A stretch of DNA of 64,000 bases from Rodentibacter caecimuris (GCA_001998905.1 MLAA01000012.1:29884-93883); one strand, 5' to 3'. Numbered from the stretch's first letter, positions 7,207-15,005 are shown. Program-made: numbers and translations. The notes: generated by a model from the sequence alone, not told the origin.

Positions 7207-8277
7207 ATGGGGCTATACTCTGTTGAACAAAATTTTTTCACTATTGAGCAGTTTATTTCTAACTTTAAGCAAGAATATGACAAAAAAATATCTATTGATA
7301 ATATTTTAGATTTTTTTGAGAATGAAAAAATCTCTTTATTTTTATTTGTTAAAAAGAACGAAGATGAAATAAAAATTGCAAATAGTGTTTTTAAAGATGA
7401 TGAGATTAGTGTTAAGTATAGTAGAAATGAACTAGATAAAACTATACTTTTTCATTCTAACAAAAAAATGGAAGCTATGAATGTAGGCTTATTTCAATTT
7501 GAAACAAAAGATTATATTAAAAACAATTATGTATCTTTATATAATGATGAGAATAAACATCACAGTATTTCAGGGATAACAAATAGTAAGTTATATTATG
7601 AGAATATATCAGAGTACACATCAACAAATCTACTCACTAAACAAAATGAAAAAATAGAGATAATAGAAAAACAGGAAATATTAATACTGAATGACTGTTT
7701 TTATAGTGGTTACTTTAAAATACCAAAAGGAAAAATAAAATTACCTTACTTAATTAAACCGGAAATGATTCCAGAAAAACTAAATGCTATTATAGAATCA
7801 TTATTACCTGAGCTAGAAATTTATAGCCATTATGAATTTTTAGGAAACGAAGATCTCAAAAAGAGCTTTAAAACTTCAACAATAAATATTTTTATCCCTA
7901 ATTATTTAGATAAATTAAAAATAGATTTCTTTAAAAATCTTTACATCTCAAAGGATGATATTGAAAGAATTAAAGAAGAGCTAGATTTACTTTCTATTTT
8001 TGATACAAGAAAACCAAATAACGAATCAGACTATGAAATGTATCAAAGTATTATTAATGCCTTAGTTTTTATGCATCATCCTAAATTTCAAAAAGTAAAC
8101 CGGAAAGACTTTTTTATTACAGATAGAAATCGCCCTTCATTTAACGCCATATCTGAAGCAATTAGTGATATATTGGAAGAGATGGAAAGTAAAATGGGCT
8201 ATTCCGGAAAAGTGAGAAAAGCCAAAACAATTGCCCCATTTTTAGAAAAATTCTTAGAGAGAAGCCAATACTACTAA
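7207..8277 (+). CDS. AT-rich single-gene unit, probable satellite cargo
   Basis: A 356-residue protein I do not recognise. It is hydrophilic, with no signal peptide, no convincing membrane segment and no obvious Walker, nuclease or zinc motif. Lys, Asn, Ile and Glu are very common, and the DNA is visibly richer in A and T than neighbouring satellite genes, which suggests separate acquisition. The C-terminal 60 residues are charged and helical, ending LERSQYY. The gene has its own upstream control region and is bracketed by two strong terminators (7074-7100 and 8282-8307), so it is a self-contained unit inserted between the alpA unit and the capsid gene. That is a usual place for anti-phage or superinfection-exclusion cargo, but no function is shown by the sequence. 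Confidence 0.72.
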   Translation: MGLYSVEQNFFTIEQFISNFKQEYDKKISIDNILDFFENEKISLFLFVKKNEDEIKIANSVFKDDEISVKYSRNELDKTILFHSNKKMEAMNVGLFQFETKDYIKNNYVSLYNDENKHHSISGITNSKLYYENISEYTSTNLLTKQNEKIEIIEKQEILILNDCFYSGYFKIPKGKIKLPYLIKPEMIPEKLNAIIESLLPELEIYSHYEFLGNEDLKKSFKTSTINIFIPNYLDKLKIDFFKNLYISKDDIERIKEELDLLSIFDTRKPNNESDYEMYQSIINALVFMHHPKFQKVNRKDFFITDRNRPSFNAISEAISDILEEMESKMGYSGKVRKAKTIAPFLEKFLERSQYY

Positions 8278-8281
8278 ACCT

Positions 8282-8307
8282 AGCCCCTGATTATGGGGCT
8301 TTTTTTA
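8282..8307 (+). terminator. rho-independent terminator of the cargo gene
   Basis: AGCCCC (8282-8287) and GGGGCT (8295-8300) form a hairpin followed by a run of seven T residues, five bases after the stop codon. Confidence 0.85.
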
Positions 8308-8499
8308 TGCCTACTCTTGATTAGAAATTTTTCTAAAAAATGCCAAATTTTTCTAAAAACAACTGAATTATTCCAATTTCCTCACACGTTTCTTTTTACT
8401 TCCTACAATCCTCAACGCAATCGAAATAAATGAATGGTGAACGTTGATTAAGATTGCGGAGTATATAAGAACACTTAACTTTTAAAAGAGGAAAACAAC

Positions 8500-9498
8500 A
8501 TGACAACATCCCCACTAAAACAATATGCCAGCCAATTGGCAGCAAAATATCAAGATAAATTGGATGAAAGAAAAGACGTTTTATTATCCATTTCACTCAA
8601 TGACAAAGCGCAGCAAGAGCTGATGAAAGATTTTAAAAGCCGTTCTGATTTTCTCAATTCGATTAACTGGATAACAGTGAAAAATCAAAAAGATAAAAAA
8701 ATCTTTGGGGCATTAAAAGGCACAACAACGGGGCGCAAACAAGATGGGCGTAATCGTTCTATTGTGGAATATGGCGACATTTATCAACTCCAAGAAATCG
8801 ACAGCGGTGTGCAAATTGATTGGCGTTTAATTGATGAGCTTGAAGTGATTCAAGATAACTTTTCGGAAAATTTCACCCGCTTGACGGAACAGCAATTTAT
8901 TTTAGATATGCTGCAAATGGGCTGGCACGGTGAAAGCGAGGCGACAAACACACAAGCCGAAGATCTATCCGATGTGGTGAAAGGTTGGCTCGCCCAACTG
9001 AAAGATCAAAACCCGGCAAATATCATCACGGGAGGAAAAAGTGCGGGCAAAATCACGTTATTTTCTGAACAAGCCGACTATAAAAACTTAGATGAATTGG
9101 CGACCGCACTCCGTAATAAATTGCCGGCTCAATATCAAGAACGCAATGATCTTGTTTTCTTTGTGGGAGCGGATTTAGTAGCAAAAGCGAATGCCAATAT
9201 TCAAGGGGCGTTTAATTATTCAGAAAATAACGGTATCAACAATCTTTATCTATCAAATTATTTTGGCGGTATGCCGGCAATTATTCCGCCGCAATTCCCA
9301 CGAAAATGCGCAGTAGTTACCACGTTAAAAAATCTAAGCATTTATACACAAAAAGGCAGTTGTCACCGCTCAATTTATAATGATGAAGAGACAATGGATT
9401 ATATCAGTGCTTATTTACGCCAAGAGTGTTACATCGTGGAAAATCTTAATTTAATGGCGGCGATAGAACACAAAAACGTGGTATTTGGAGATGAATAA
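8500..9498 (+). CDS. P2 gpN-like major capsid protein
   Basis: A 332-residue protein with the layout of the P2-family major capsid protein (gpN, HK97 fold). Recognisable segments are SRSDFLNSINWITV near the N-terminus (compare SSDFLTRIN in P2), FILDMLQMGWHGES followed by DVVKGWLAQLKDQNPANII (P2: VAVGWLQKYRNEAPARV), VFFVGADLVA, GGMPAIIPPQFP, and LKNLSIYTQKGSCHRS followed by YLRQECYIVEN near the C-terminus. P2 gpN has 357 residues, and this protein is slightly shorter. An AGAGGA ribosome-binding site precedes the ATG. Classical P4 has no capsid gene and uses the helper's gpN, so its presence without portal, terminase or scaffold-protease genes is notable. The recognition is from memory of P2 gpN. 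Confidence 0.85.
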   Translation: MTTSPLKQYASQLAAKYQDKLDERKDVLLSISLNDKAQQELMKDFKSRSDFLNSINWITVKNQKDKKIFGALKGTTTGRKQDGRNRSIVEYGDIYQLQEIDSGVQIDWRLIDELEVIQDNFSENFTRLTEQQFILDMLQMGWHGESEATNTQAEDLSDVVKGWLAQLKDQNPANIITGGKSAGKITLFSEQADYKNLDELATALRNKLPAQYQERNDLVFFVGADLVAKANANIQGAFNYSENNGINNLYLSNYFGGMPAIIPPQFPRKCAVVTTLKNLSIYTQKGSCHRSIYNDEETMDYISAYLRQECYIVENLNLMAAIEHKNVVFGDE

Positions 9499-9499
9499 A

Positions 9500-9760
9500 A
9501 TGGAAAGTAAAGAAATGATAAAAAGTAGAGATGTTGCATTATCTTTACTAGAAAAATTTAAGAAATTACCGCTTCATCAACAACACAAATTTATAGATGA
9601 AATTCGGAATGAATTAAATCAGGAAAGAATTTTAAAATATAGCACTATTTTTCCTGATTATGGAAAATTAACAGGAAATGAAAAGATGATGTTTTATTTT
9701 GCATTCGGTTTACATGTGCAAGAAGAAAAGAAACAGACAGAAAATTTTATTGCCGTTTAA
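9500..9760 (+). CDS. small hypothetical protein after the capsid gene
   Basis: An 86-residue, mostly helical, charged protein without a family I know. The frame is open from 9485, but the ATG at 9500 has GGAG (9487-9490) at proper spacing and begins one base after the capsid stop, so coupling with the capsid gene is likely. The segment LTGNEKMMFYFAFGLHVQEE is the only hydrophobic part and is too short and polar for a membrane helix. Confidence 0.6.
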   Translation: MESKEMIKSRDVALSLLEKFKKLPLHQQHKFIDEIRNELNQERILKYSTIFPDYGKLTGNEKMMFYFAFGLHVQEEKKQTENFIAV

Positions 9761-9767
9761 TAAATAA

Positions 9768-9789
9768 AAGTGCGGTCAATTCCGCACTT
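9768..9789 (+). terminator. USS inverted pair after the capsid operon
   Basis: AAGTGCGG (9768-9775) and CCGCACTT (9782-9789) form an 8-bp hairpin containing an uptake-signal core. It has no following T run, so termination here is uncertain. Confidence 0.45.
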
Positions 9790-9806
9790 AAATAAAAGGA
9801 AAGAAT

Positions 9807-10022
9807 ATGACATTAAAAGCCTTATTAACGATTCAAGAGTTAGAAGAAATGGGCATCGCCTCTCGCACAAAAATTTATTATTTAGTGAAACGGGGCGATT
9901 TTCCCAAACCGCTAAAATATGACAGAACAAACCGATGGGCGCGTGAAGACGTGCAAGCGTGGCTAGATAAACAAAATCCCAACCATACAAAAGGCGACGA
10001 AGATGGCAGGCTTGCGGCTTGA
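9807..10022 (+). CDS. second AlpA-like regulator
   Basis: A 71-residue winged helix-turn-helix protein: LLTIQELEEMGIASRTKIYY followed by GDFPKPLKYD and RWAREDVQAWLDK, the AlpA pattern. AAAGGAAAG precedes the start. It overlaps the next gene by 20 bp, so the two are one unit. It is distinct in sequence from the AlpA-like protein at 6137-6358 and may regulate the downstream replication genes. Confidence 0.82.
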   Translation: MTLKALLTIQELEEMGIASRTKIYYLVKRGDFPKPLKYDRTNRWAREDVQAWLDKQNPNHTKGDEDGRLAA

Positions 10023-10233
10023 TTGCCCGGAATGTGGCAAAGCGTTGAAAATCCGTAGTTCCACACGCCCTAGCGCGGTTGTAACGGTTGCTCATGTTTA
10101 TTGCGAATCATGCGAATTGAAAGGCATTGTTCGCGCCGGATTTGAACAAGGGCAATTTGCTCAATTTTCGCCCGTAGCTCAAACGCACCGATGGGCGCAA
10201 GATAACAAAGCAGAAACCTCAAACAAAAAATAA
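10003..10233 (+). CDS. second Ogr/Delta-like zinc-finger protein
   Basis: A 76-residue protein with Cys8-x2-Cys11 (CPEC) and Cys34-x2-Cys37 (CESC) in the order and spacing of the ogr/Delta zinc finger; the leader LRLDCPECGKALKIRSS is typical. The second pair is x2 rather than the x4 seen in the protein at 5373-5657, so the two are divergent members. It overlaps the AlpA-like gene upstream by 20 bp. Role inferred as transcriptional activator. Confidence 0.7.
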   Translation: MAGLRLDCPECGKALKIRSSTRPSAVVTVAHVYCESCELKGIVRAGFEQGQFAQFSPVAQTHRWAQDNKAETSNKK

Positions 10234-10292
10234 GGGCTTACCCCGAAAGATAAGCCCGTTCCCTATAACGACAATTTAAAGCGAATAATTCA

Positions 10293-10880
10293 ATGAACTA
10301 TTTAAACGACAATCTACCGTTTAATACGGTGGCGTGCAACCTTTTCACGCCTAAAAACAGAAAATTTTCACAAAGCGGCTTGACAGTTAAAACGAAATTA
10401 AACTATATTAAATCCGCTTTAGCAAAATCTAAAGCCGGTCACTGCAAGATCGTTTTTATACACAAGGCGAACAGCACGCCAAATCGTGCTTTTTTTGTTC
10501 GTAGCGTTCACGCACCTATTCAATATAGCCTATTTTCTGATAGTCTATTCTCAATGGTAGCGCATAATGGGAAAGGTTCCGCCCTTTGCCGTGTTCCTTG
10601 TGTAACGGTTTTGCAGCCCGTTATGTGCTACCGCCCAAGCCTGCAAACTTTAGCGGTAGTTCCTCAATACTTACACAAGGACACCGCAGAGATGATCTAC
10701 AAATTTCTATGCGTCAATCGCACGCACCCGCACTTTAATTTGTGCGTTCAAACTATTCAAGCCAACAACGAAACTAACGCGCGCCTAAGCCTTAGCGCCG
10801 ATTTTCAATGCCTTTCACTTATCGCCAAAATCAACCCAAAATTTAACCGCACTTTTACGCAAGGGGGGATTTATGCCTAA
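10293..10880 (+). CDS. Ash/Icd-like satellite protein
   Basis: A 195-residue protein containing RAFFVRSVHAPIQYSLF and FSMVAHNGKGSA, which resemble the short conserved core of the Ash (or Icd-like) proteins of P4-type elements; in P4 such products have been tied to host cell division inhibition and immunity control. The N-terminal 65 residues are basic and poorly conserved in type. No good ribosome-binding site precedes the ATG at 10293, so the true start may lie downstream. The 3' end overlaps the next gene by 8 bp. The family call is from pattern recognition and moderately secure. Confidence 0.5.
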   Translation: MNYLNDNLPFNTVACNLFTPKNRKFSQSGLTVKTKLNYIKSALAKSKAGHCKIVFIHKANSTPNRAFFVRSVHAPIQYSLFSDSLFSMVAHNGKGSALCRVPCVTVLQPVMCYRPSLQTLAVVPQYLHKDTAEMIYKFLCVNRTHPHFNLCVQTIQANNETNARLSLSADFQCLSLIAKINPKFNRTFTQGGIYA

Positions 10881-11124
10881 TCTTTCCCTTTCTTTTCTTG
10901 ATGAAATCCAAACGGAAGTTTCACGCCTTGAAACCCTAGGCACGTGTTTAGAGATGGTGGAGGCAACCTGTTATTTGAAAGACGTAAACGAATTGCGCGG
11001 CTTTATGCTGAATATCGCGCATTTTCAACAGTTACAGATCGCCCAAATTCAAGGGAAATTAGATCAATGTTTTCCCAAATCCCAATCTACTTTATCGAAA
11101 GGAGCGAGCCATGATCACGCATAG
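10873..11124 (+). CDS. small hypothetical protein
   Basis: An 83-residue protein without a recognised family. It is predicted helical with two Cys residues (TCLEMVEATC) and no membrane segment. AAGGGGGGA is a strong ribosome-binding site. It overlaps the genes on both sides (8 and 14 bp), so it belongs to the tightly packed operon leading to the DUF927 gene. Confidence 0.6.
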   Translation: MPNLSLSFLDEIQTEVSRLETLGTCLEMVEATCYLKDVNELRGFMLNIAHFQQLQIAQIQGKLDQCFPKSQSTLSKGASHDHA

Positions 11125-11299
11125 AATCACTTTACCAAATGGCACGCTGATTGAAATTTTTAGTGATGAAGAAGGGATCGCCCTATGGCAGAAAGCCGAG
11201 CGATTAGTACAACAAGCGCAATTTATCAAAGCCAAAGCACAACGCCGCAAGAAAAAACAGCGCACCCAACAAAAACAAGCGAGATGCCAACAACGCTAG
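11111..11299 (+). CDS. small basic hypothetical protein
   Basis: A 62-residue protein whose last 30 residues are dominated by Lys, Arg and Gln (for example KAKAQRRKKKQRTQQK), which could bind nucleic acid. The first half is an ordinary beta-rich stretch (RITLPNGTLIEIFSDEEG). AGGAG precedes the start. It overlaps the upstream gene by 14 bp and ends 8 bp before the next start. Confidence 0.55.
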   Translation: MITHRITLPNGTLIEIFSDEEGIALWQKAERLVQQAQFIKAKAQRRKKKQRTQQKQARCQQR

Positions 11300-11307
11300 G
11301 GGGAAAT

Positions 11308-11583
11308 ATGGAAAAGAAACCAACCACAGATTTTTTATTACAGGAATTAGAAAGCTTGAAAGCCCGTGTGCAAACCATAGAAGCACAACAATTAACTGCC
11401 GATAAAATATGGACACCACTCGACATAGCCGACTATGCGGGCTGTTCTTATGGTTATGTGATTCAAACCTTAATTAAATTGCCGGGCTTTCCGGCAACGT
11501 TAGGCGACCCACGCCCACGCAGCCCGAAAAAATACCGCGCCGGCGATGTGATTGCGTTTTTTAAACATAGAAATCAAGGTTAG
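11308..11583 (+). CDS. helix-turn-helix DNA-binding protein
   Basis: A 91-residue protein. Residues 1-30 are a short coiled coil (LQELESLKARVQTIEAQQL) and the rest is a MerR/excisionase-type helix-turn-helix (WTPLDIADYAGCSYGYV, LIKLPGFPATLG, YRAGDVIAFF). The frame is open further upstream, but the ATG at 11308 follows AGGGGGAA at ideal spacing. It lies 8 bp before the DUF927 gene and could be an accessory replication factor, an excisionase or a regulator. Confidence 0.68.
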   Translation: MEKKPTTDFLLQELESLKARVQTIEAQQLTADKIWTPLDIADYAGCSYGYVIQTLIKLPGFPATLGDPRPRSPKKYRAGDVIAFFKHRNQG

Positions 11584-11591
11584 GGGGAATT

Positions 11592-13802
11592 ATGGCATAT
11601 AAAAAACAACGGCCAAAAGTACCGCACTTTGACGAACAAGGGCGCGTAGCCTATGAGCATATTTACGCTTTGATCGGTGATAAAGCGTGGAAAGCATGGG
11701 GATTTGGGAAAGAGAAAGGAAACGGGCTAGAATGGGGCTTATTGCGTGATAAATTAGGCTTAGGTGATGATTATAAGCCGCTTATTTTAGATGCTGAAAA
11801 ATTGGCGAATGCAAGCAATTATCAGATTTTAAAAGAAGAGGTTCATGCGGTGACGTTTTGCCGTTTTGGTGAAGTCAGCCAAGCACAAGAAACCGCCTTA
11901 CTTTTAGCCATAGCCAAACATTCCAAGGCTGAAAAAGTCTTTTTTGCCGATAACTTAGGTGAAAACAAGCAGGATTTAAGCGCCTATGTTTTACGCCTAA
12001 GAGAAGATGAAGAGGCTCGCAATACGGCTGAAATCGTGATAGAAACGGAAGAACAAGGCAACGCCCCACGCAAAACACCTTATGTTGAATATCGAGAAAA
12101 TGGCAAGATTAAAGGATTACATTATATAACGCCCAAAGTGGATAGAGACACCGGCGAGATCATTCAAGAAAAAGAAACGTGGATTTGCGACAATTTAGCG
12201 TTAGTGGGTGAAGGTAAAACTGCAAGTGGTGAATATTATTATTTGTTCCAATGGCAAAACCGAGATGAAAACACCCCTCGCACAGTTGCGATCGCACGTG
12301 AAGACTTTGGCACAGATTCCGGCTGGAAAATGTTGAAGGCACAAGGCTTGAAGATGACACAGGGATCGGGCTTAACTCAAAAGCTCACCGAGCATTTTCA
12401 CTTTAACGGCAACCATTCGACACAATGGACGATCACCAATGTTACCGGCTGGCTCAATGGGGCGTATTTATTGCCAAACGGGGAAATTATTGGCACACCT
12501 AAAAAACCGATTTATTTCACCGATAAAAGCGGTTCAAGTTTAGGCTATATCACCGCCGGCACGCTTGGCGATTGGCAACGGGAAATCGCGCAGAATGTAA
12601 AAGGCAATGTTTCAATGATGTTGGGCGTGGCGGTTGCACTTGCGGCCCCTATGCTTTCACTTTTAGGGCGGGAATCCTTTGGGGTTCACCTTTTCGCCGA
12701 AAGTTCAAAAGGGAAAAGCACGACATTAAATATCGCCAACAGCATTTACGGCAATCCCGACAAAATCAAATTAAGCTGGAGTACTACGGCAACAGGCGTT
12801 AAGAATGAAGCCGCCGCACGCAATGACGGCTTTATTACTCTTGATGAAATTGGGCAAGCCAAAGACGGGAAAAACCTTGAAAATATCGCTTATGACCTGT
12901 TCAACGAGACGGACAAAATACGTGGCGAGAAAGAGGGCGGAAACCGACAAATAAAACGCTGGAAAGTGACTGCACTTTCAACCGGTGAAAAAGATTTAGA
13001 AACGCAATTAAGGCTACAAGGGGCAAAAGTACACGCCGGGCAATTAGTGCGGCTTTTGAACGTTCCTTTGGAAGAAGCGAATAATTTACACCATTTCCCG
13101 AATAATAAAGCCCACGCCGACCATTTAAACGAAAAAGTGCAAGAATGTTTTGGCGTGATTGGGCGTGAATGGATCGCTTTTCTTGCCAACAATGTGGACA
13201 GCATAAAAACTACTTATAAGACAATCCGGAAAAAATGGTTAGATTTATCTAGCAATATGAGCGGGCAAGTTCAACGCTTGGCGGGCGACCGTTTTGCCGT
13301 ATTGGAAACGGCTTTATGCTTAGCCAAGGATTTAACCCAATGGACGGAAGAAGAAAGCGCCAATGCTATTTTGAAAAACTTTCTTAACTGGAAAGAAGAA
13401 TTTGGGGAAAACAGCCGAGAAGAAACCAGCATTATTGATAGCGTGGTGAATTGGCTTTTAGTCAATGAATCTTGTTTTATTGAGTATCCGCACGACCCAA
13501 ACGCAAGAACGCCGCAGAAAATAGCTGGGGTGAGAGTATTATCGGATAATGTGAAAGAATCTAAATTTGTAGAACATTATTTTGTGATCCCTTCCGTTTT
13601 TTATGAGGCAATGAGTATTTACCCTAAAAACATGCTAAAAAGCGTGCTGTTCAATGCCGGCATATTGAAAAGACCACAAGCAGAAGAGGCAGGCTATGAA
13701 TTTATGTTCAAAGTACCCAAAAAGATGATGGGAAAACAATTTAGAGCATTTAAGATTATGCCGTTTTCAGATGAGCCGGAAATCGAAGAGGAAAACGACT
13801 AA
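11592..13802 (+). CDS. DUF927-type replication ATPase/helicase
   Basis: A 736-residue protein ending an operon. The C-terminal half carries a DUF927 AAA-type ATPase core: Walker A in AESSKGKSTTLNIA (about residues 367-380), Walker B in FITLDEIGQA (about 413-422), and an Arg-rich segment LRLQGAKVHAGQLVRLLNVP. Such proteins replace P4 alpha as replicative helicase in many satellites. I see no TOPRIM or zinc-primase motif in the N-terminal 200 residues, so the primase function may be missing or highly diverged. The candidate origin begins within 80 bp of its stop, consistent with a replication protein acting on a nearby origin. Confidence 0.8.
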   Translation: MAYKKQRPKVPHFDEQGRVAYEHIYALIGDKAWKAWGFGKEKGNGLEWGLLRDKLGLGDDYKPLILDAEKLANASNYQILKEEVHAVTFCRFGEVSQAQETALLLAIAKHSKAEKVFFADNLGENKQDLSAYVLRLREDEEARNTAEIVIETEEQGNAPRKTPYVEYRENGKIKGLHYITPKVDRDTGEIIQEKETWICDNLALVGEGKTASGEYYYLFQWQNRDENTPRTVAIAREDFGTDSGWKMLKAQGLKMTQGSGLTQKLTEHFHFNGNHSTQWTITNVTGWLNGAYLLPNGEIIGTPKKPIYFTDKSGSSLGYITAGTLGDWQREIAQNVKGNVSMMLGVAVALAAPMLSLLGRESFGVHLFAESSKGKSTTLNIANSIYGNPDKIKLSWSTTATGVKNEAAARNDGFITLDEIGQAKDGKNLENIAYDLFNETDKIRGEKEGGNRQIKRWKVTALSTGEKDLETQLRLQGAKVHAGQLVRLLNVPLEEANNLHHFPNNKAHADHLNEKVQECFGVIGREWIAFLANNVDSIKTTYKTIRKKWLDLSSNMSGQVQRLAGDRFAVLETALCLAKDLTQWTEEESANAILKNFLNWKEEFGENSREETSIIDSVVNWLLVNESCFIEYPHDPNARTPQKIAGVRVLSDNVKESKFVEHYFVIPSVFYEAMSIYPKNMLKSVLFNAGILKRPQAEEAGYEFMFKVPKKMMGKQFRAFKIMPFSDEPEIEEEND

Positions 13803-13814
13803 ATAACCAAAAGA

Positions 13815-13838
13815 GCAAGGCGCACACCTTGCTTTTTT
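13815..13838 (+). terminator. rho-independent terminator of the DUF927 operon
   Basis: GCAAGG (13815-13820) and CCTTGC (13827-13832) form a hairpin followed by six T residues, 13 bp after the stop codon. Confidence 0.82.
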
Positions 13839-13879
13839 ATGCCGTAAAAAAGATTTTTTATGGGTTAAATTTATTTTTT

Positions 13880-14159
13880 ATAGGAAAAATAGGAATAAAT
13901 CATAATGAACATTTATAAATCAATATCTTATAAAAATAAACTATTCCTATTCTATGGTTTATTATTCCTATTTTATTGCCTTTTGTTCCTATTTTTGCCC
14001 TTTTCATTCCTATTTTGAAAAAATGACTTTCTTCCGTTCCTAAAAAATTCCTATTCTGTTCCTATTTTGAAAACTAAAAATAGGAACACTTTTCTGCACT
14101 TAAACATTTGATAAATAAAATAAAAAAAATTTCGTTCCTAAAATTCCTATGTTTCCTAT
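13880..14159. repeat. iteron cluster, candidate replication origin
   Basis: In 280 bp the 7-mer TTCCTAT, or its complement ATAGGAA, occurs 11 times: forward at 13944, 13965, 13986, 14007, 14048, 14059, 14144 and 14153, reverse at 13880, 13889 and 14080. TTCCTAA occurs at 14037 and 14135. Four forward copies from 13944 to 14007 are exactly 21 bp apart, two helical turns, and many are followed by TTT. The surroundings are extremely AT-rich, which suits strand opening. It lies directly after the helicase-like gene. The pattern is that of iterons bound by a replication initiator. Confidence 0.72.
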
Positions 14160-14345
14160 GAAAAAAACATACTCACAGGAAAAAATTATTTTTATGATGG
14201 CCACAACCCAAAACGACAGAAAAATAACCATACTTTATCAAGCGAAACGCAAGCCCATCCAATCATTTCTATATCCAATAAACACTTTAAAAAATTTTTT
14301 TAGAGTGCTATTATTAAACTGAAACTATTGAATAAGGAGCAAATC

Positions 14346-14600
14346 ATGGCAATACACCAAATTTTGACACAGCAGGCGGCAAGCATTACCGATTTAAAAC
14401 GCGACCCGATGGGCATTGCACAGGCAAGCGAACGGGGCGCAGTCGCTATTTTGAACCGTAATCAACCGGCTTTTTATTGTGTTACGCCCGCACTTTTTGA
14501 ATATTTTCAAGAATTGGCAGAAGATGCAGAGTTAGGCAGAATTGCACAAGAACGCATGAAAGACGGTGAATTTATCGCGGTGAATCTTGATGACTTATAG
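14346..14600 (+). CDS. RelB/StbD-like antitoxin
   Basis: An 84-residue antitoxin of the Phd/YefM-RelB-StbD type. The N-terminal half SITDLKRDPMGIAQASERGAVAILNRNQPAFYCV is the DNA-binding fold, and the acidic C-terminus would wrap the toxin. AAGGAG precedes the ATG at 14346 (the frame is open from 14328). It overlaps the toxin gene by 11 bp, the normal arrangement for type II pairs, and the pair would autoregulate its own promoter. Confidence 0.85.
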   Translation: MAIHQILTQQAASITDLKRDPMGIAQASERGAVAILNRNQPAFYCVTPALFEYFQELAEDAELGRIAQERMKDGEFIAVNLDDL

Positions 14601-14883
14601 TCTAAAATTCCACGAAAAAGCCTTAAAAGAATGGCAGAAACTAGGCGAGCCGGTAAAAAGCCAATTTAAGAAGAAATTGTACGAACGCTTAGAAAATCCG
14701 CACGTTCAAGCTGACAGATTAAGCGGTTTTTCGACCGCACTTTATAAAATCAAACTACGATCGGCGGGTTATCGACTTGTTTATGAAGTGCAAGATAATG
14801 AGATCACCGTTTTTGTGTTATCCGTAGGCAAGCGAGACCGCCTACAAGCCTATGAAAATGCACGTAATAGACAACCTCAATAA
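14590..14883 (+). CDS. RelE/StbE-like mRNA interferase toxin
   Basis: A 97-residue RelE-family toxin, expected to cleave mRNA on the ribosome. It shows FHEKALKEWQKLGEPVKSQFKKKLYERLENP at the N-terminus, then LYKIKLRSAGYRLVYEV and VFVLSVGKRDR, the usual order and length for RelE/ParE-like toxins. It starts inside the antitoxin gene. At the end of a satellite it probably stabilises the element against loss, though a phage-defence role is possible. An uptake-signal core lies inside the gene at 14734-14742. Confidence 0.88.
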   Translation: MTYSLKFHEKALKEWQKLGEPVKSQFKKKLYERLENPHVQADRLSGFSTALYKIKLRSAGYRLVYEVQDNEITVFVLSVGKRDRLQAYENARNRQPQ

Positions 14884-14906
14884 ATCCTTTTCAAGAGCGC
14901 ATAAAT

Positions 14907-14931
14907 AAAGGGCGAAAATATCGCCCTTTTT
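14907..14931 (+). terminator. rho-independent terminator of the toxin-antitoxin pair
   Basis: AAAGGGCGA (14907-14915) and TCGCCCTTT (14921-14929) form a 9-bp stem running into five T residues. Confidence 0.85.
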
Positions 14932-15005
14932 CTTTGCCTGATATTAAACGAGATTTAATGATATTACTTGATTATTGCTTTTCCCTCATTTAGATTGAAT
15001 TAGGA

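Noticed and set aside
9757..10095. Minus-strand open frame of 112 codons opposite the second AlpA-like gene
   Set aside because: It is a shadow of the AlpA-like and zinc-finger genes, both of which have good family motifs and ribosome-binding sites.
13880..14159. CRISPR-like array
   Set aside because: The repeat unit is only 7 bp, occurs in both orientations and there are no unique spacers of constant length; no cas genes are nearby.
14194..14322. Short plus-strand frame (42 codons) between the iterons and the antitoxin gene
   Set aside because: The nearest AGGA lies 13 bases away, the peptide has no family signal, and the region is better explained as origin and promoter DNA.
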